A DNA stretch of 64,000 bases from Clostridiales bacterium mt11 (GTDB lineage Bacteria; Bacillota; Clostridia; Tissierellales; Tepidimicrobiaceae), in NCBI GenBank assembly GCA_001282665.1, contig LN874944.1:297732-361731 (forward strand), in the 5' to 3' direction. Under the pieces are notes generated by a model that saw nothing but the letters and a program-made list of their open reading frames with translations, did no database searches and was not told the origin of the DNA. Positions within the stretch are counted from its first letter, which is position 1. Every line of letters begins with the position of its first letter. Below, in pieces: positions 30,512 to 38,854 of this stretch. The position numbers were made by a program, and so were the translations under genes.

Positions 30512-32395
30512 ATGGCGAATACTCGATCATTTACAGAATACGTGGCAAAGACTTTTGACAATCAATTCTGGGCAGCAGCCGAGACGTATCTTGATGAAAA
30601 TATAGAATCATTAGATATAGAATTATACAGAATCCGTAAAGCTGGAGAACCAGAAATTGCTGATGTTAAGGTTGAACATGTATGGGTTGATGATTTGCCA
30701 GAAATGAAAATCCAGTTTGATGTGGCTTTGTCAGTTACATTTGAAATCCCTGAAGCAGATTATCACTATGATGATTCGGAGGAGAAGACAATATGGCTAA
30801 TGGTACGTTGTTCTGGTGATATTGGATGTAATCTAGAAGACTTTAATATTTTTGAAGTATCTTCATATACAGGAAAAAACCGTGCCAAAAATCCTTTAGA
30901 TGATTCCCTTGTTCCTTATATCCCTTATGAAAAGCTAGATGAAGTGGCTACAGCATTTCTTGAAGAATATTATCCCGAGGCTCTTAAGATAACTCAATAT
31001 GGACAAGACCCTATTTGGGTTGACCCTAATATTCTTACTGAGAGATTAGGGTTAACAATAAAAAACCAGCGAATAAGAGAAGATTCATCAGTATTTGGTC
31101 AGATTTACTTTGTAGATACTGAAGCTGAAATGTATGATTCAAAAATTCAAAGCAATGTAACTATGCAGATTGAAGGGAAAACTATTGTAGTCGATCCCTA
31201 TATGTACTTGCTTAGAAATCTAGGTTCTGTTAATAATACAATAATACATGAGTGTGTCCACTGGGTAAAACACAGAAAAGTATTTGAACTGGAAAAACTA
31301 TATAATGAAACAGCCTCTCATATAAGCTGTGAAGTAAAAGGTGGGGCAATTTCAACAGTATCAAAAAAATCTACAGAGTGGATGGAAAAGCAAGCTAACC
31401 AATTGACCCCACGGATACAAATGCCAGCAGAACCCTTTAGGATAAAGGCCAATCAATATATAGCAAAATTTATGCGTGAATCAAATGCGAGGCATACAGT
31501 AGATGTGATGGAGCAAGTTATCACAGCATTAGAGACTAGCTTTGCAGTATCTAAGCAAGCAGCTAAGATTAGGCTTGTAGAGTTAGGTTTCGAAGAAGCT
31601 ATCGGTACATACACATATCTTGATGGTCATTATGTAAAACCTCATGGTTTTCGCAAAGGAGCAATTAAGATAAATCAGACTTTTTCTTTAAGTGCTCAAG
31701 ATGCAGCCATTGAAAGATTTGTTAATCCTGAACTTCGTGCCTTAACCGCTAATGGTGATTATCTTTTTGTAGATAATCATTTTGTATATAATGCACCACT
31801 TTATGTAGAGTACGATGAAAATGGAAGATTAGCTTTAACAGGGTATGCTCGTTCTCATATGGATGAATGTTGTCTCGTTTTTGACATGAGAATCACTAGC
31901 AAAATTGAGAACATTTATCATACGGCATGTTTCTTAAATCGTGAAGCAAGCGATATTACATTTGAAATAAAATATCATAATGGCTACCAAAATGCTCCGC
32001 AGGAAAGACAAATAGCCATGAGAAAAAAGCAACAGGAAGAATATATTGAGATTCGCAAAAAAATGACGGATGACCCAGAACAATGTATGCAATTGCTTCT
32101 TGATTGGAGAAAGATGTCATATACTGATTTAGGCTTGGAAATAGACCGTGATCCAAAAACAATAAGTCGTACAGTTAAAGGTTTAACATCACCAAAGGTA
32201 GAAACGGCCGCCCTTATATGCTTTGGACTTCGTCTGCCACCAATTATCAGTGAAAAGCTTATGTCTGTACTACAATGCCCATTAAATCATTTGAATACTG
32301 ATCACCAATGGATTAATGAAGCTTTACATATTAAATATCCCGAACCTTTATGGGCAGTTCAAGAATATCTTTCACAATATGGAGTAGAAATTTAA
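30512..32395 (+). CDS. ImmA/IrrE-type zinc metallopeptidase with C-terminal helix-turn-helix
   Basis: 627 residues. The centre has NTIIHECVHWVKHRK, an HEXXH metallopeptidase motif, with NETASHISCE after it as the likely third ligand region, as in ImmA/IrrE proteases that cleave phage and ICE repressors. The N-terminal ~170 residues are unassigned. Near the end, MSYTDLGLEIDRDPKTISR reads like an Xre HTH. ATG 30512 follows GGGAGG. It lies close to an Xre repressor gene (32605), the usual partner of an ImmA protease. The large N-terminal part and the C-terminal HTH are unusual for the short ImmA form. Confidence 0.75.
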   Translation: MANTRSFTEYVAKTFDNQFWAAAETYLDENIESLDIELYRIRKAGEPEIADVKVEHVWVDDLPEMKIQFDVALSVTFEIPEADYHYDDSEEKTIWLMVRCSGDIGCNLEDFNIFEVSSYTGKNRAKNPLDDSLVPYIPYEKLDEVATAFLEEYYPEALKITQYGQDPIWVDPNILTERLGLTIKNQRIREDSSVFGQIYFVDTEAEMYDSKIQSNVTMQIEGKTIVVDPYMYLLRNLGSVNNTIIHECVHWVKHRKVFELEKLYNETASHISCEVKGGAISTVSKKSTEWMEKQANQLTPRIQMPAEPFRIKANQYIAKFMRESNARHTVDVMEQVITALETSFAVSKQAAKIRLVELGFEEAIGTYTYLDGHYVKPHGFRKGAIKINQTFSLSAQDAAIERFVNPELRALTANGDYLFVDNHFVYNAPLYVEYDENGRLALTGYARSHMDECCLVFDMRITSKIENIYHTACFLNREASDITFEIKYHNGYQNAPQERQIAMRKKQQEEYIEIRKKMTDDPEQCMQLLLDWRKMSYTDLGLEIDRDPKTISRTVKGLTSPKVETAALICFGLRLPPIISEKLMSVLQCPLNHLNTDHQWINEALHIKYPEPLWAVQEYLSQYGVEI

Positions 32396-32414
32396 AAATT
32401 ATTTTATGAAAAAC

Positions 32415-32483
32415 GGACATGGGATGTCCTTTTTAGTAGATTTTCATAAACAGACCTTTATTTTATTAAGGGTCTGTTTTTTA
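32415..32483 (+). terminator. Two tandem intrinsic terminators
   Basis: GGACAT-GGG-ATGTCC followed by TTTTT (32415-32434), then CAGACC, a 14-nt loop, GGTCTG and TTTTTT (32451-32483). Placed between the metallopeptidase gene and the next promoter. Confidence 0.8.
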
Positions 32484-32543
32484 TGTCGCAAACATCAAAC
32501 TCATACTAGCGAATTGAAACATAATTCAATACATAAACACATA

Positions 32544-32572
32544 TTGACGTATAGGTAAAATTATGATATTAT
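32544..32572 (+). promoter_or_regulatory. Promoter of the Xre regulator operon
   Basis: TTGACG at 32544, a 17-bp spacer and TATTAT at 32567. It lies 33 bp before the start codon, with AAAGGAG in between. Confidence 0.7.
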
Positions 32573-32604
32573 ATTGAAAAAGTAGTAGAAAGGAGTGAGT
32601 GGAA

Positions 32605-33393
32605 ATGACGGAAGAGTTTAATAAAAAGATAATGTTAGACAACATTTCTTTCCTTTTAAATGAATCTGGGAAGAAAATAGGCGAGCTAGAAACAGAAGCA
32701 GGTGTAAGTACTGGATATATTTCGAGAATAAGTAAGGACGAGAAAACTAAACCAGGGATAGAATTTATTATGAAAGTCGCTGAGTCTTTAAATACTAGTA
32801 TAGATACCTTATTAAAAGTAGAACTTGGAGAAATGACACCTACTGAGCGATATCTTGTATCTTTCCTTGAGAAATTAAACAAAGATACTTTGGATGATAA
32901 GCTAGATTGGAACATTGAATCTGCAGATGAATTAAAGCGAGTAGAAACAGATATGAACGGTTATGTAGACCATCCTCTTTTAAGCTACGAAACTTTTTAT
33001 GAAGAAAGTGAATGCGAGTATCCAGAAGAGGTTTCTAGAGTTGTTTTTATATCAAAATCATTTGACTGTAGAACGGCAATTAATGGTGATTGTTTTAACC
33101 TACGTTTAAAAAATAATTCATATCTCTATATAATGAATATAAGTAAGAGTGTCCACAATGTTAATGATTCGGATGCTTTTGCTAAGGAAATTTGGATGTA
33201 CACACCTGGAGTAGGTGCGAGCTATTTATGTAGTAATAAAGATGTGTCGCCATTAGCGCTATTGGTAGAGAATCTATATCTAACAGTAAGTGAACGTACG
33301 AAACACCCGAGGATAAAAAATGAACTTAAGTATATCATTGATTCATTTATGGAAGATGACATAAGTGATGATGAAGAAGAACTTCCATTTTAA
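32605..33393 (+). CDS. Xre-family transcriptional regulator (phage repressor-like)
   Basis: 262 residues. An N-terminal HTH_3 domain (KKIGELETEAGVSTGYISRI, residues ~25-45) is followed by a ~180-residue C-terminal part of unknown fold with a very acidic tail (DDISDDEEELPF). ATG 32605 is chosen over GTG 32599 for its spacing from AAAGGAG. It has its own promoter and is followed by a 62-residue ORF. Position next to the ImmA-like protease suggests it is the element's repressor. The C-terminal part lacks a visible Ser-Lys LexA/CI cleavage pair. Confidence 0.82.
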   Translation: MTEEFNKKIMLDNISFLLNESGKKIGELETEAGVSTGYISRISKDEKTKPGIEFIMKVAESLNTSIDTLLKVELGEMTPTERYLVSFLEKLNKDTLDDKLDWNIESADELKRVETDMNGYVDHPLLSYETFYEESECEYPEEVSRVVFISKSFDCRTAINGDCFNLRLKNNSYLYIMNISKSVHNVNDSDAFAKEIWMYTPGVGASYLCSNKDVSPLALLVENLYLTVSERTKHPRIKNELKYIIDSFMEDDISDDEEELPF

Positions 33394-33408
33394 TTAGGAG
33401 GGAGATGC

Positions 33409-33597
33409 ATGATAAAACAACCCATTAGAGATTTAAGTACTTCTAAACCAGTGCCACCACGATTTTGTGATGTGGTTGTCGATGGTGATAAAGTTTACTT
33501 AGAACAAAAAATCAGTAAAAACAAATATGTAACAATTCATTGGGATGATATCGTTCATCAAGTAGAATCGGTTATAGAAAGAAGTAAAGTAAGATAA
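33409..33597 (+). CDS. Small conserved phage protein, unknown function (62 aa)
   Basis: Starts MIKQPIRDLSTSKPVPPRFC after TAGGAGGGAG. A small protein with an YLEQKISKNKYVTIHWDDI core, probably beta-rich. It is co-transcribed with the repressor 15 bp upstream. No family is recognised. Confidence 0.6.
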   Translation: MIKQPIRDLSTSKPVPPRFCDVVVDGDKVYLEQKISKNKYVTIHWDDIVHQVESVIERSKVR

Positions 33598-33599
33598 TA

Positions 33600-33704
33600 A
33601 AGAGAAATTACCGCAATCTGCCCCGTAACCAATCGAGGAGCAAACAGCCGGAGTTATCTATAAAGCCTAAGAAAAGGCAGAATAGATAGCTCCGGTTTTT
33701 TGTT
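33600..33704 (+). ncRNA. Structured non-coding segment ending in a strong terminator
   Basis: After the 62-residue ORF comes unusually GC-rich sequence (CTGCCCCGTAACC) and then CCGGAGTTATCTAT, a ~20-nt loop, ATAGATAGCTCCGG and a T run: a 14-bp stem with one G-U pair. It may be the 3' end of an attenuated leader or a small RNA. No Rfam family is assigned by eye. Confidence 0.5.
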
Positions 33705-33796
33705 TTTATGGGACATAGCGTGTCCATTTTCAAAAAAATATTCGTGATATATCTATTAGTAAGCAAGTCCTAAAGACTTCTAAATAAAAATTCAAA

Positions 33797-33980
33797 GTCC
33801 GAGATGGCCATCAGGACGGAGGATGCATAAAGAATTTTAAATATAGCGATAAAGGCTGTATTTAGAAGGAAATGCACCCACCGTTACTTCGTGTACCTAT
33901 TTTTAGGAACTAGTAGCCTGTGGCCATCTTCATAATAGATTCTTTTTGCATCCTTCCGTCAAGTTTCGGACGGAAAGGAT
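33797..33980 (+). ncRNA. Candidate cis-regulatory RNA with two competing pairings over a ribosome binding site
   Basis: Three related segments: P (33815-33835, starting GACGGAGGATGCATAAAG), Q (33939-33960, ending GCATCCTTCCGTC) and R (33969-33980, GACGGAAAGGAT). Q can pair with distant P over about 20 bp or with adjacent R (ATCCTTCCGTC with GACGGAAAGGAT), and R holds the AAAGGAT ribosome binding site of the gene at 33986. AGATGGCCA (33802-33810) also pairs with TGGCCATCT (33921-33929). The gene lies upstream of a DUF2800 gene, and a 'DUF2800 RNA motif' has been described. Whether this is that motif needs a covariance search. Confidence 0.55.
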
Positions 33981-33985
33981 GAAAG

Positions 33986-34513
33986 ATGAAATTAAAAATA
34001 AGATTTGATAAGTATTTTCAGTCTATTGAGTTAAATGAAAAAGAAACTGAGGAAATGTGGATCAGCTTATCAATAGAAGAAGAGTATGACTCACAAGAAG
34101 AAAAAGAAAAACTAATTCAAGAAAAATTTAATGAAGAGTTTAATAAGCCTGAGTTTAATAATTGGAGAAAACACAATAGACGAATTTCTATGCCAGAGAT
34201 GCCCTTTAGAAAAGACGATCAGGAGCAAGACCTTACGGACCATATGGACTATATTCCTGATTACACAGATTTAGAAAATCGAGACAGAAAAGCTGACTAT
34301 GAATTTTACTGTGAACTACTTCGCAAGAACTTAACTACCAAGCAAGCAGAAGCTTTCATAGCTGTGCATCTTGACGGAGTACCAGCAAATGAGTACGCAG
34401 ATAGCGTTGGCACTAGTAAAAGCAATATATCTCATCATTTAGCTGCAGCAAAAAAGAAATTAAAAAAGATTTTTCCAAACACCTCAACTTTCCCCTCTTC
34501 TCTTGGCTTATAA
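33986..34513 (+). CDS. Sigma-70 region 4-like phage regulator
   Basis: 175 residues. The N-terminal half is acidic and unassigned. The C-terminal ~60 residues (LTTKQAEAFIAVHLDGVPANEY, then SVGTSKSNISHHLAAAKKKL) are a sigma-70 region 4-like HTH found in many Firmicute phage proteins. It probably acts in activation of later phage genes. ATG 33986 follows AAAGGATGAAAG, which lies in the switch-like RNA above. The last residues (TFPSSLGL) are encoded by a sequence that recurs, outside any gene, before the rha gene, so the end of this frame doubles as a regulatory element. Confidence 0.72.
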   Translation: MKLKIRFDKYFQSIELNEKETEEMWISLSIEEEYDSQEEKEKLIQEKFNEEFNKPEFNNWRKHNRRISMPEMPFRKDDQEQDLTDHMDYIPDYTDLENRDRKADYEFYCELLRKNLTTKQAEAFIAVHLDGVPANEYADSVGTSKSNISHHLAAAKKKLKKIFPNTSTFPSSLGL

Positions 34514-34549
34514 GTAGGGGCTAGAAATTAAAGCTCTCAGAAAGAGGTG
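34483..34549 (+). promoter_or_regulatory. SD-hiding element, copy A
   Basis: Runs from CTCAACTTTCCC to the ribosome binding site of the gene at 34556. CCTCTT (34494-34499) can pair with AAGAGG (34542-34547), which is the ribosome binding site. GGGGCT and AGCTCT inside can form a smaller stem with G-U pairs. Related to copy B at 38781-38847: shared CTCAACTTTCCC, TGGCT, TAAGTAG and GGC in the same order. Confidence 0.55.
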
Positions 34550-34555
34550 AAACCT

Positions 34556-34774
34556 ATGAAGCATAATTTAAAAATTAGTGTTTCAAAAAAACCTCAAGAT
34601 GGAGGAATAGTATCCTGTCGGAATATCACCATTAGAGAACGACTTTTTCGTTTCTTCTTAGGTGAAAAACAGAAAATTACTATTCTAGTTCCTGGGGATA
34701 CGGTACAGGAACTTGCCATTAGTGAGGCAAAGGAAGGAGGGGTGAAGCATGAGCAAAATAAAGCTACTTCTTGA
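34556..34774 (+). CDS. Small conserved phage protein, unknown function (72 aa)
   Basis: Starts MKHNLKISVSKKPQDGGIVS; the ATG at 34556 has GAGGTG at 34544-34549. It contains a beta-rich core and TIRERLFRFFLGEKQKITIL, followed by an acidic/charged tail. Similar short proteins occur at this place in clostridial prophages, with no known function. Its 3' end overlaps the next gene by 26 bp in another frame, a sign of coupled translation. Confidence 0.65.
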   Translation: MKHNLKISVSKKPQDGGIVSCRNITIRERLFRFFLGEKQKITILVPGDTVQELAISEAKEGGVKHEQNKATS

Positions 34775-35066
34775 TGTGGTTTCAGATATGCGTTCGCTTG
34801 CAGATAGTATAGAGGTTGTTGCAAATGCAATAACCAGTGGTGATAGCGAGAATGTAGAGATAACCGCTACAAAAGTAAAAGAGGCAAAGCCAAAGAAGAT
34901 TACTTTAGAAGAAGTTAGAGGAGTACTGGCTAAGAAGAGTCAAGCAGGTCTAACTTCTGAAGTAAGAGATTTAATTAAGAAGTATGGTGGTGAAAAGTTA
35001 AGCGAAGTTGATCCTAGCCACTATGGTTCCTTACTAGAAGATGCGGAGGTGTTAGGTAATGGGTAA
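34749..35066 (+). CDS. Small phage protein, unknown function (105 aa)
   Basis: Starts MSKIKLLLDVVSDMRSLADS after GGAGGGGTGAAGC. The N-terminal helix is followed by a Lys/Glu-rich linker and a C-terminal helical part (ITLEEVRGVLAKKSQAG, then EVRDLIKKYGG), resembling an SAP-like or helical DNA-binding segment. It overlaps the genes on both sides by a few bases to 26 bp, so it belongs to the replication operon. It is probably an accessory factor for the DUF2800 protein. Function unknown. Confidence 0.65.
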   Translation: MSKIKLLLDVVSDMRSLADSIEVVANAITSGDSENVEITATKVKEAKPKKITLEEVRGVLAKKSQAGLTSEVRDLIKKYGGEKLSEVDPSHYGSLLEDAEVLGNG

Positions 35067-36195
35067 ACACGCAATACTTTCAGCATCTGGAGCACATAGA
35101 TGGTTAGAATGTACGCCTGCAGCTAGGCTTGAGTTAGAGTTTAAAGACCAAGAGTCAACTGCAGCTGCACAGGGCACTGCGGCCCATAACCTTTGTGAGC
35201 ATAAGCTTAAAAAGGCACTCCATATAAGAAGTAAAAGACCAGTTTCAGAGTTTAATGATGATGAAATGGAAGAACACAGTGATGCTTATGTGGAGTATGT
35301 CTTAGAGCAACTTGAGGAAGTGAAGAAGAATTGTAAAGATCCACTAGTATTAATAGAAGAAAGATTGGATTTTTCCTGCTATGTTCCAGAAGGATTTGGT
35401 ACGGCAGATACAATAATCATCGGTGATAAGAATCTGCATATAATTGACATGAAATACGGGCAAGGAATACTTGTATATGCAGAAGACAATCCACAGATGA
35501 AACTATATGCCTTGGGAGCTTTAGCATCTTATGAAAGTTTATATGACATTGAGGAAGTGACAATGCACATTTTCCAACCTAGAAGAGAGAATGTTAGTGC
35601 CTGGACTATTTCAGTAGATGAACTCAAAAAGTGGGCAGAAAATGATTTAAAGGTTAAAGCTAAAATGGCCTTTGAAGGTAAGGGTGAATATATTCCTGGT
35701 GACTGGTGTACTTTTTGCCGAGTTGCAGTTAAATGTAGAGCAAGAGCAGATGAAAAACTAAGACTAGCACAGTCAGAATTTAAACTCCCACCTCTACTTA
35801 CAGATAATGAGATAGAAGAAATTTTATCCAAACTATCGGACCTTACTAAGTGGGCAAATGATATTGTGGCCTATGCTACAGATGCTGCAATCAATCATGG
35901 TAAGGAGTGGAGTGGCTTTAAAGTAGTTGAGGGTCGATCCAACCGTAAATATAAAGATGAAGATAAGGTAGCAGAAGTAGCTAAAGCCAATGGTTATAAG
36001 GACATATATCGAACCAGTCTTATTACTCTTACAGAAATGGAAAAACTCATGGGTAAACAAAAATTTAAGGATATACTAGGTGACTTTATTATCAAACCGC
36101 CTGGTAAGCCTACCCTAGTTCCATTATCAGATAAAAGACAAGCCTTAAATGTATCAAGTGCGAAAACTGAATTTAATAAAATTATGGAGGTATAA
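35059..36195 (+). CDS. DUF2800 protein, PD-(D/E)XK exonuclease-like
   Basis: 378 residues. WLECTPAARLE near the start, GTAAHNLCEHKL, then GFGTADTIII and LHIIDMKYGQG show the RecB/Cas4-like nuclease core (Asp, Asp-x-Lys). WCTFCRVAVKCRA (~210-222) supplies a cysteine cluster like that of Cas4/AddB. DUF2800 proteins sit beside a single-strand binding protein and polymerase in phages, so a role as recombination exonuclease is likely. It overlaps the gene before by 8 bp and is followed after 4 bp by the DUF2815 gene. Confidence 0.85.
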   Translation: MGKHAILSASGAHRWLECTPAARLELEFKDQESTAAAQGTAAHNLCEHKLKKALHIRSKRPVSEFNDDEMEEHSDAYVEYVLEQLEEVKKNCKDPLVLIEERLDFSCYVPEGFGTADTIIIGDKNLHIIDMKYGQGILVYAEDNPQMKLYALGALASYESLYDIEEVTMHIFQPRRENVSAWTISVDELKKWAENDLKVKAKMAFEGKGEYIPGDWCTFCRVAVKCRARADEKLRLAQSEFKLPPLLTDNEIEEILSKLSDLTKWANDIVAYATDAAINHGKEWSGFKVVEGRSNRKYKDEDKVAEVAKANGYKDIYRTSLITLTEMEKLMGKQKFKDILGDFIIKPPGKPTLVPLSDKRQALNVSSAKTEFNKIMEV

Positions 36196-36199
36196 GAAT

Positions 36200-36748
36200 A
36201 TGATTAATCAAAGCAAAACAAAAGTTATTACAGGTGTAGATACCAGACTAAGTTACTTCAATGGATGGGAACCAGTATCCATAAATGGCGGAGCAGAAAG
36301 GTATAGCGTGTCGGTCTTAATCCCAAAAACTGATACAGAAACAATTAACGCTATCCATGCGGCGGTGGATGCAGCTATTGAAGAAGGACTTCATAAGTTC
36401 GGAGGAAAGAAGCCTAATAAGGCGGCTATAAAGCTACCCCTTAGAGATGGAGATGCGGAGCGAGACGATGAAGCTTATAAGGGGCATTATTTTGTAAATG
36501 CAAATAGTATGACTGCTCCTCAAATTGTGGACAAAGCTGTAAGACCAATTTTAGATAGAAGTGAAGTTTATAGTGGTTGCTACGCAAGGGTATCTCTTAA
36601 TTTCTATGCTTTTAACTCTAATGGAAACAAGGGAGTGGCATGTGGACTTGGAAACATTCAAAAGATTAAGGATGGTGAACCTCTTGGTGGTAGAACTAAT
36701 GCAGCTGATGAATTTACCACAATAGAAGATGATGATTTCTTAGCATAA
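36200..36748 (+). CDS. DUF2815 protein, phage single-stranded DNA-binding type
   Basis: 182 residues from ATG 36200 (TATGGAGG upstream). An OB-fold-like protein with AERYSVSVLIPKTDTETINA and many Asp/Glu at the C-terminus (TTIEDDDFLA), an acidic tail as in SSB-like proteins. DUF2815 proteins are associated with DUF2800 and family A polymerases in phages and are thought to bind ssDNA. It ends the first replication operon, with a stem-loop after it. Confidence 0.85.
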   Translation: MINQSKTKVITGVDTRLSYFNGWEPVSINGGAERYSVSVLIPKTDTETINAIHAAVDAAIEEGLHKFGGKKPNKAAIKLPLRDGDAERDDEAYKGHYFVNANSMTAPQIVDKAVRPILDRSEVYSGCYARVSLNFYAFNSNGNKGVACGLGNIQKIKDGEPLGGRTNAADEFTTIEDDDFLA

Positions 36749-36766
36749 AAGTTAAAGCAAAATTAT

Positions 36767-36800
36767 AAATAAGGTGGTGGTGTGTGCTACCACCTTATTT
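36767..36800 (+). terminator. Stem-loop between DUF2815 and DNA polymerase genes
   Basis: AAATAAGGTGGTGG, a short loop and CTACCACCTTATTT: 14 pairs with one G-U. The T run is short, so it could slow rather than end transcription. Confidence 0.6.
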
Positions 36801-36822
36801 ATATTGGAAAGGACGGAAATAG

Positions 36823-38763
36823 ATGAAATCTATTTCAATAGATATAGAAACTTACTCAAGTATTAACCTAGGGAAATCTGGGGTTTATCGCTATGCCGAG
36901 AATGATGATTTTGAAATACTATTATTTGCTTATTCGGTAGATGGTGGAGAAGTAAAGGTTGTAGATTTAGCCAATGGAGAGAAAATCCCTAGAGGCATTA
37001 CAGATGCCCTTAAAGATGATGAAATTATCAAATGGGCCTTTAATGCCATGTTTGAAAGGGTGTGCCTCTCTAAGTTTCTAGGCTTAGAAACAGGCAAATA
37101 TTTAAATCCTTCATCCTGGAGGTGCTCCATGGTTTGGTCTGCCTATATGGGTCTACCTCTTTCCCTTGAAAGTGTAGGTGCAGTACTAGGTTTAGAAAAA
37201 CAAAAATTGACGGAAGGTAAAGATCTAATAAGATATTTTTGCATACCCTGTAATCCAACAAAAACAAATGGTGGAAGAGCTCGTAACTTTCCAAAACATG
37301 ATAGTGATAGGTGGCAGAGGTTTAAAGAATACAATGCCCGTGATGTAGAAACTGAGATGTTAATTCAAGAAAAACTATTTAAATTTCCAGTGCCTGATTT
37401 TATTTGGAAAGAGTATGAGATGGATCAAATAATAAATGACCGTGGGATTGCCATAGATATGGATTTTGTAAAGCAAGCTGTTTATATAGATGGGATTTCT
37501 AGTGAAAAACTAATGGCTGTTATGCAGGATATTACCAAACTAGAAAACCCTAACTCGGTGCAACAGATGAAAGGGTGGCTTTTAGAAAATGGAATAGAAA
37601 CAGAGAGTCTAGGTAAGAAAGCAGTTGCAAAACTTCTGGAAAGTGCCAAGGAGCCTTATAAAACAGTATTGGAACTTAGACAAAAGCTTGCTAAATCTTC
37701 TATAAAGAAATATGCAGCAATGGAAAATGCAGTATGTGGTGATGGACGGGCAAGGGGGATGTTTCAATTCTATGGTGCTAATAGAACAGGCAGGTTTTCA
37801 GGAAGGCTTATTCAATTACAAAACCTACCTCAAAACCATATGAAAGATCTAGGAGAAGCTCGGTCACTAGTTAGAAGTAAAAATACTGAGGCCTTAGAAT
37901 TACTCTATGAAGATGTTCCAGATACATTATCCCAGCTTATTCGCACCTCATTTATACCTAAAAAAGATAAAAAGTTTATTGTTGCAGATTTTTCAGCTAT
38001 TGAAGCTAGGGTTATTGCATGGCTAGCAAATGAAAAATGGAGAATAGATGTATTTGCAGATGGCGGAGATATATACTGTGCTTCAGCTTCACAGATGTTT
38101 AATATTCCAGTAGAGAAAAATGGGATAAATGGACACCTTAGACAAAAAGGTAAAATCGCAGAACTAGCACTTGGTTATGGCGGTAGCATAGGAGCTTTAA
38201 AATCTATGGGGGCCTTGGACATGGGTCTTAAAGAGGAAGAATTACAGCCTCTGGTATATGCCTGGCGACAATCAAATCCAAATATTACTAAGCTTTGGTG
38301 GGATGTTGACAGAGCAGCAAAGAACTGTGTTAAGGAAAAAATCCCTACTGAAACTCATGGAATAAAATTCATTTATCAAAGTGGAATGCTTTTTATTGTT
38401 TTACCATCAGGTAGAAAGCTTGCCTATGTGAAGCCTAGAATGGGCGAAAATAAATTTGGTGGAGAGGCTGTGACCTATGAAGGGGTCGGCGGAACTAAAA
38501 AATGGGAACGAATAGAAAGCTATGGACCAAAATTTGTAGAGAATATTGTTCAGGGGATTAGTCGTGATATTTTGTGTCATGCAATGAAATCATTAAAAGA
38601 TTACTATATTGTGGCCCATGTCCATGATGAAATAATAATAGAAGCAAACATGGATGCATCGCTTTCTCAGGTTTGTGAGGAGATGGCAAAAACACCTAGC
38701 TGGGCAAAGGGTTTATTATTAGGTGCAGATGGATTTGAGTGTCTGTTTTATCAAAAAGATTAA
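36823..38763 (+). CDS. Phage family A DNA polymerase with 3'-5' exonuclease domain
   Basis: 646 residues. The N-terminal exonuclease has SIDIETYSS (Asp7, Glu9) and YNARDVETE. The polymerase part has motif A VADFSAIEARVIAWL, motif B RQKGKIAELALGYGGS and motif C HVHDEIIIE. It replicates the phage genome. It is intact, with no 5' nuclease domain, as usual for phage versions. Start ATG 36823 follows GGAAAGGACGG. It is part of the replication module with the primase-helicase (39956), VRR-NUC and SNF2 genes. Confidence 0.95.
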   Translation: MKSISIDIETYSSINLGKSGVYRYAENDDFEILLFAYSVDGGEVKVVDLANGEKIPRGITDALKDDEIIKWAFNAMFERVCLSKFLGLETGKYLNPSSWRCSMVWSAYMGLPLSLESVGAVLGLEKQKLTEGKDLIRYFCIPCNPTKTNGGRARNFPKHDSDRWQRFKEYNARDVETEMLIQEKLFKFPVPDFIWKEYEMDQIINDRGIAIDMDFVKQAVYIDGISSEKLMAVMQDITKLENPNSVQQMKGWLLENGIETESLGKKAVAKLLESAKEPYKTVLELRQKLAKSSIKKYAAMENAVCGDGRARGMFQFYGANRTGRFSGRLIQLQNLPQNHMKDLGEARSLVRSKNTEALELLYEDVPDTLSQLIRTSFIPKKDKKFIVADFSAIEARVIAWLANEKWRIDVFADGGDIYCASASQMFNIPVEKNGINGHLRQKGKIAELALGYGGSIGALKSMGALDMGLKEEELQPLVYAWRQSNPNITKLWWDVDRAAKNCVKEKIPTETHGIKFIYQSGMLFIVLPSGRKLAYVKPRMGENKFGGEAVTYEGVGGTKKWERIESYGPKFVENIVQGISRDILCHAMKSLKDYYIVAHVHDEIIIEANMDASLSQVCEEMAKTPSWAKGLLLGADGFECLFYQKD

Positions 38764-38780
38764 AATAAATTTTATAAAAG

Positions 38781-38847
38781 CTCAACTTTCCCTTCCTCCT
38801 GTGGCTATTAAGTAGAGGCACTTACCTCTAAATAAAATCACAGGAGG
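38781..38847 (+). promoter_or_regulatory. SD-hiding element, copy B
   Basis: CCTCCTGTG (38795-38803) is a perfect 9-bp complement of CACAGGAGG (38839-38847), which contains the ribosome binding site of the rha gene. Between them TAGAGG (38813-38818) and CCTCTA (38825-38830) form an inner stem. It shares CTCAACTTTCCC, TGGCT, TAAGTAG with copy A (34483). The pairing is kept though its sequence differs. Confidence 0.65.
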
Positions 38848-38854
38848 TTTTTTT

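Noticed and set aside
32526..32915. Minus-strand frame of 129 codons across the promoter and start of the Xre gene
   Set aside because: It overlaps a clear promoter and the HTH-coding part of a recognised regulator; composition is that of an antisense shadow.
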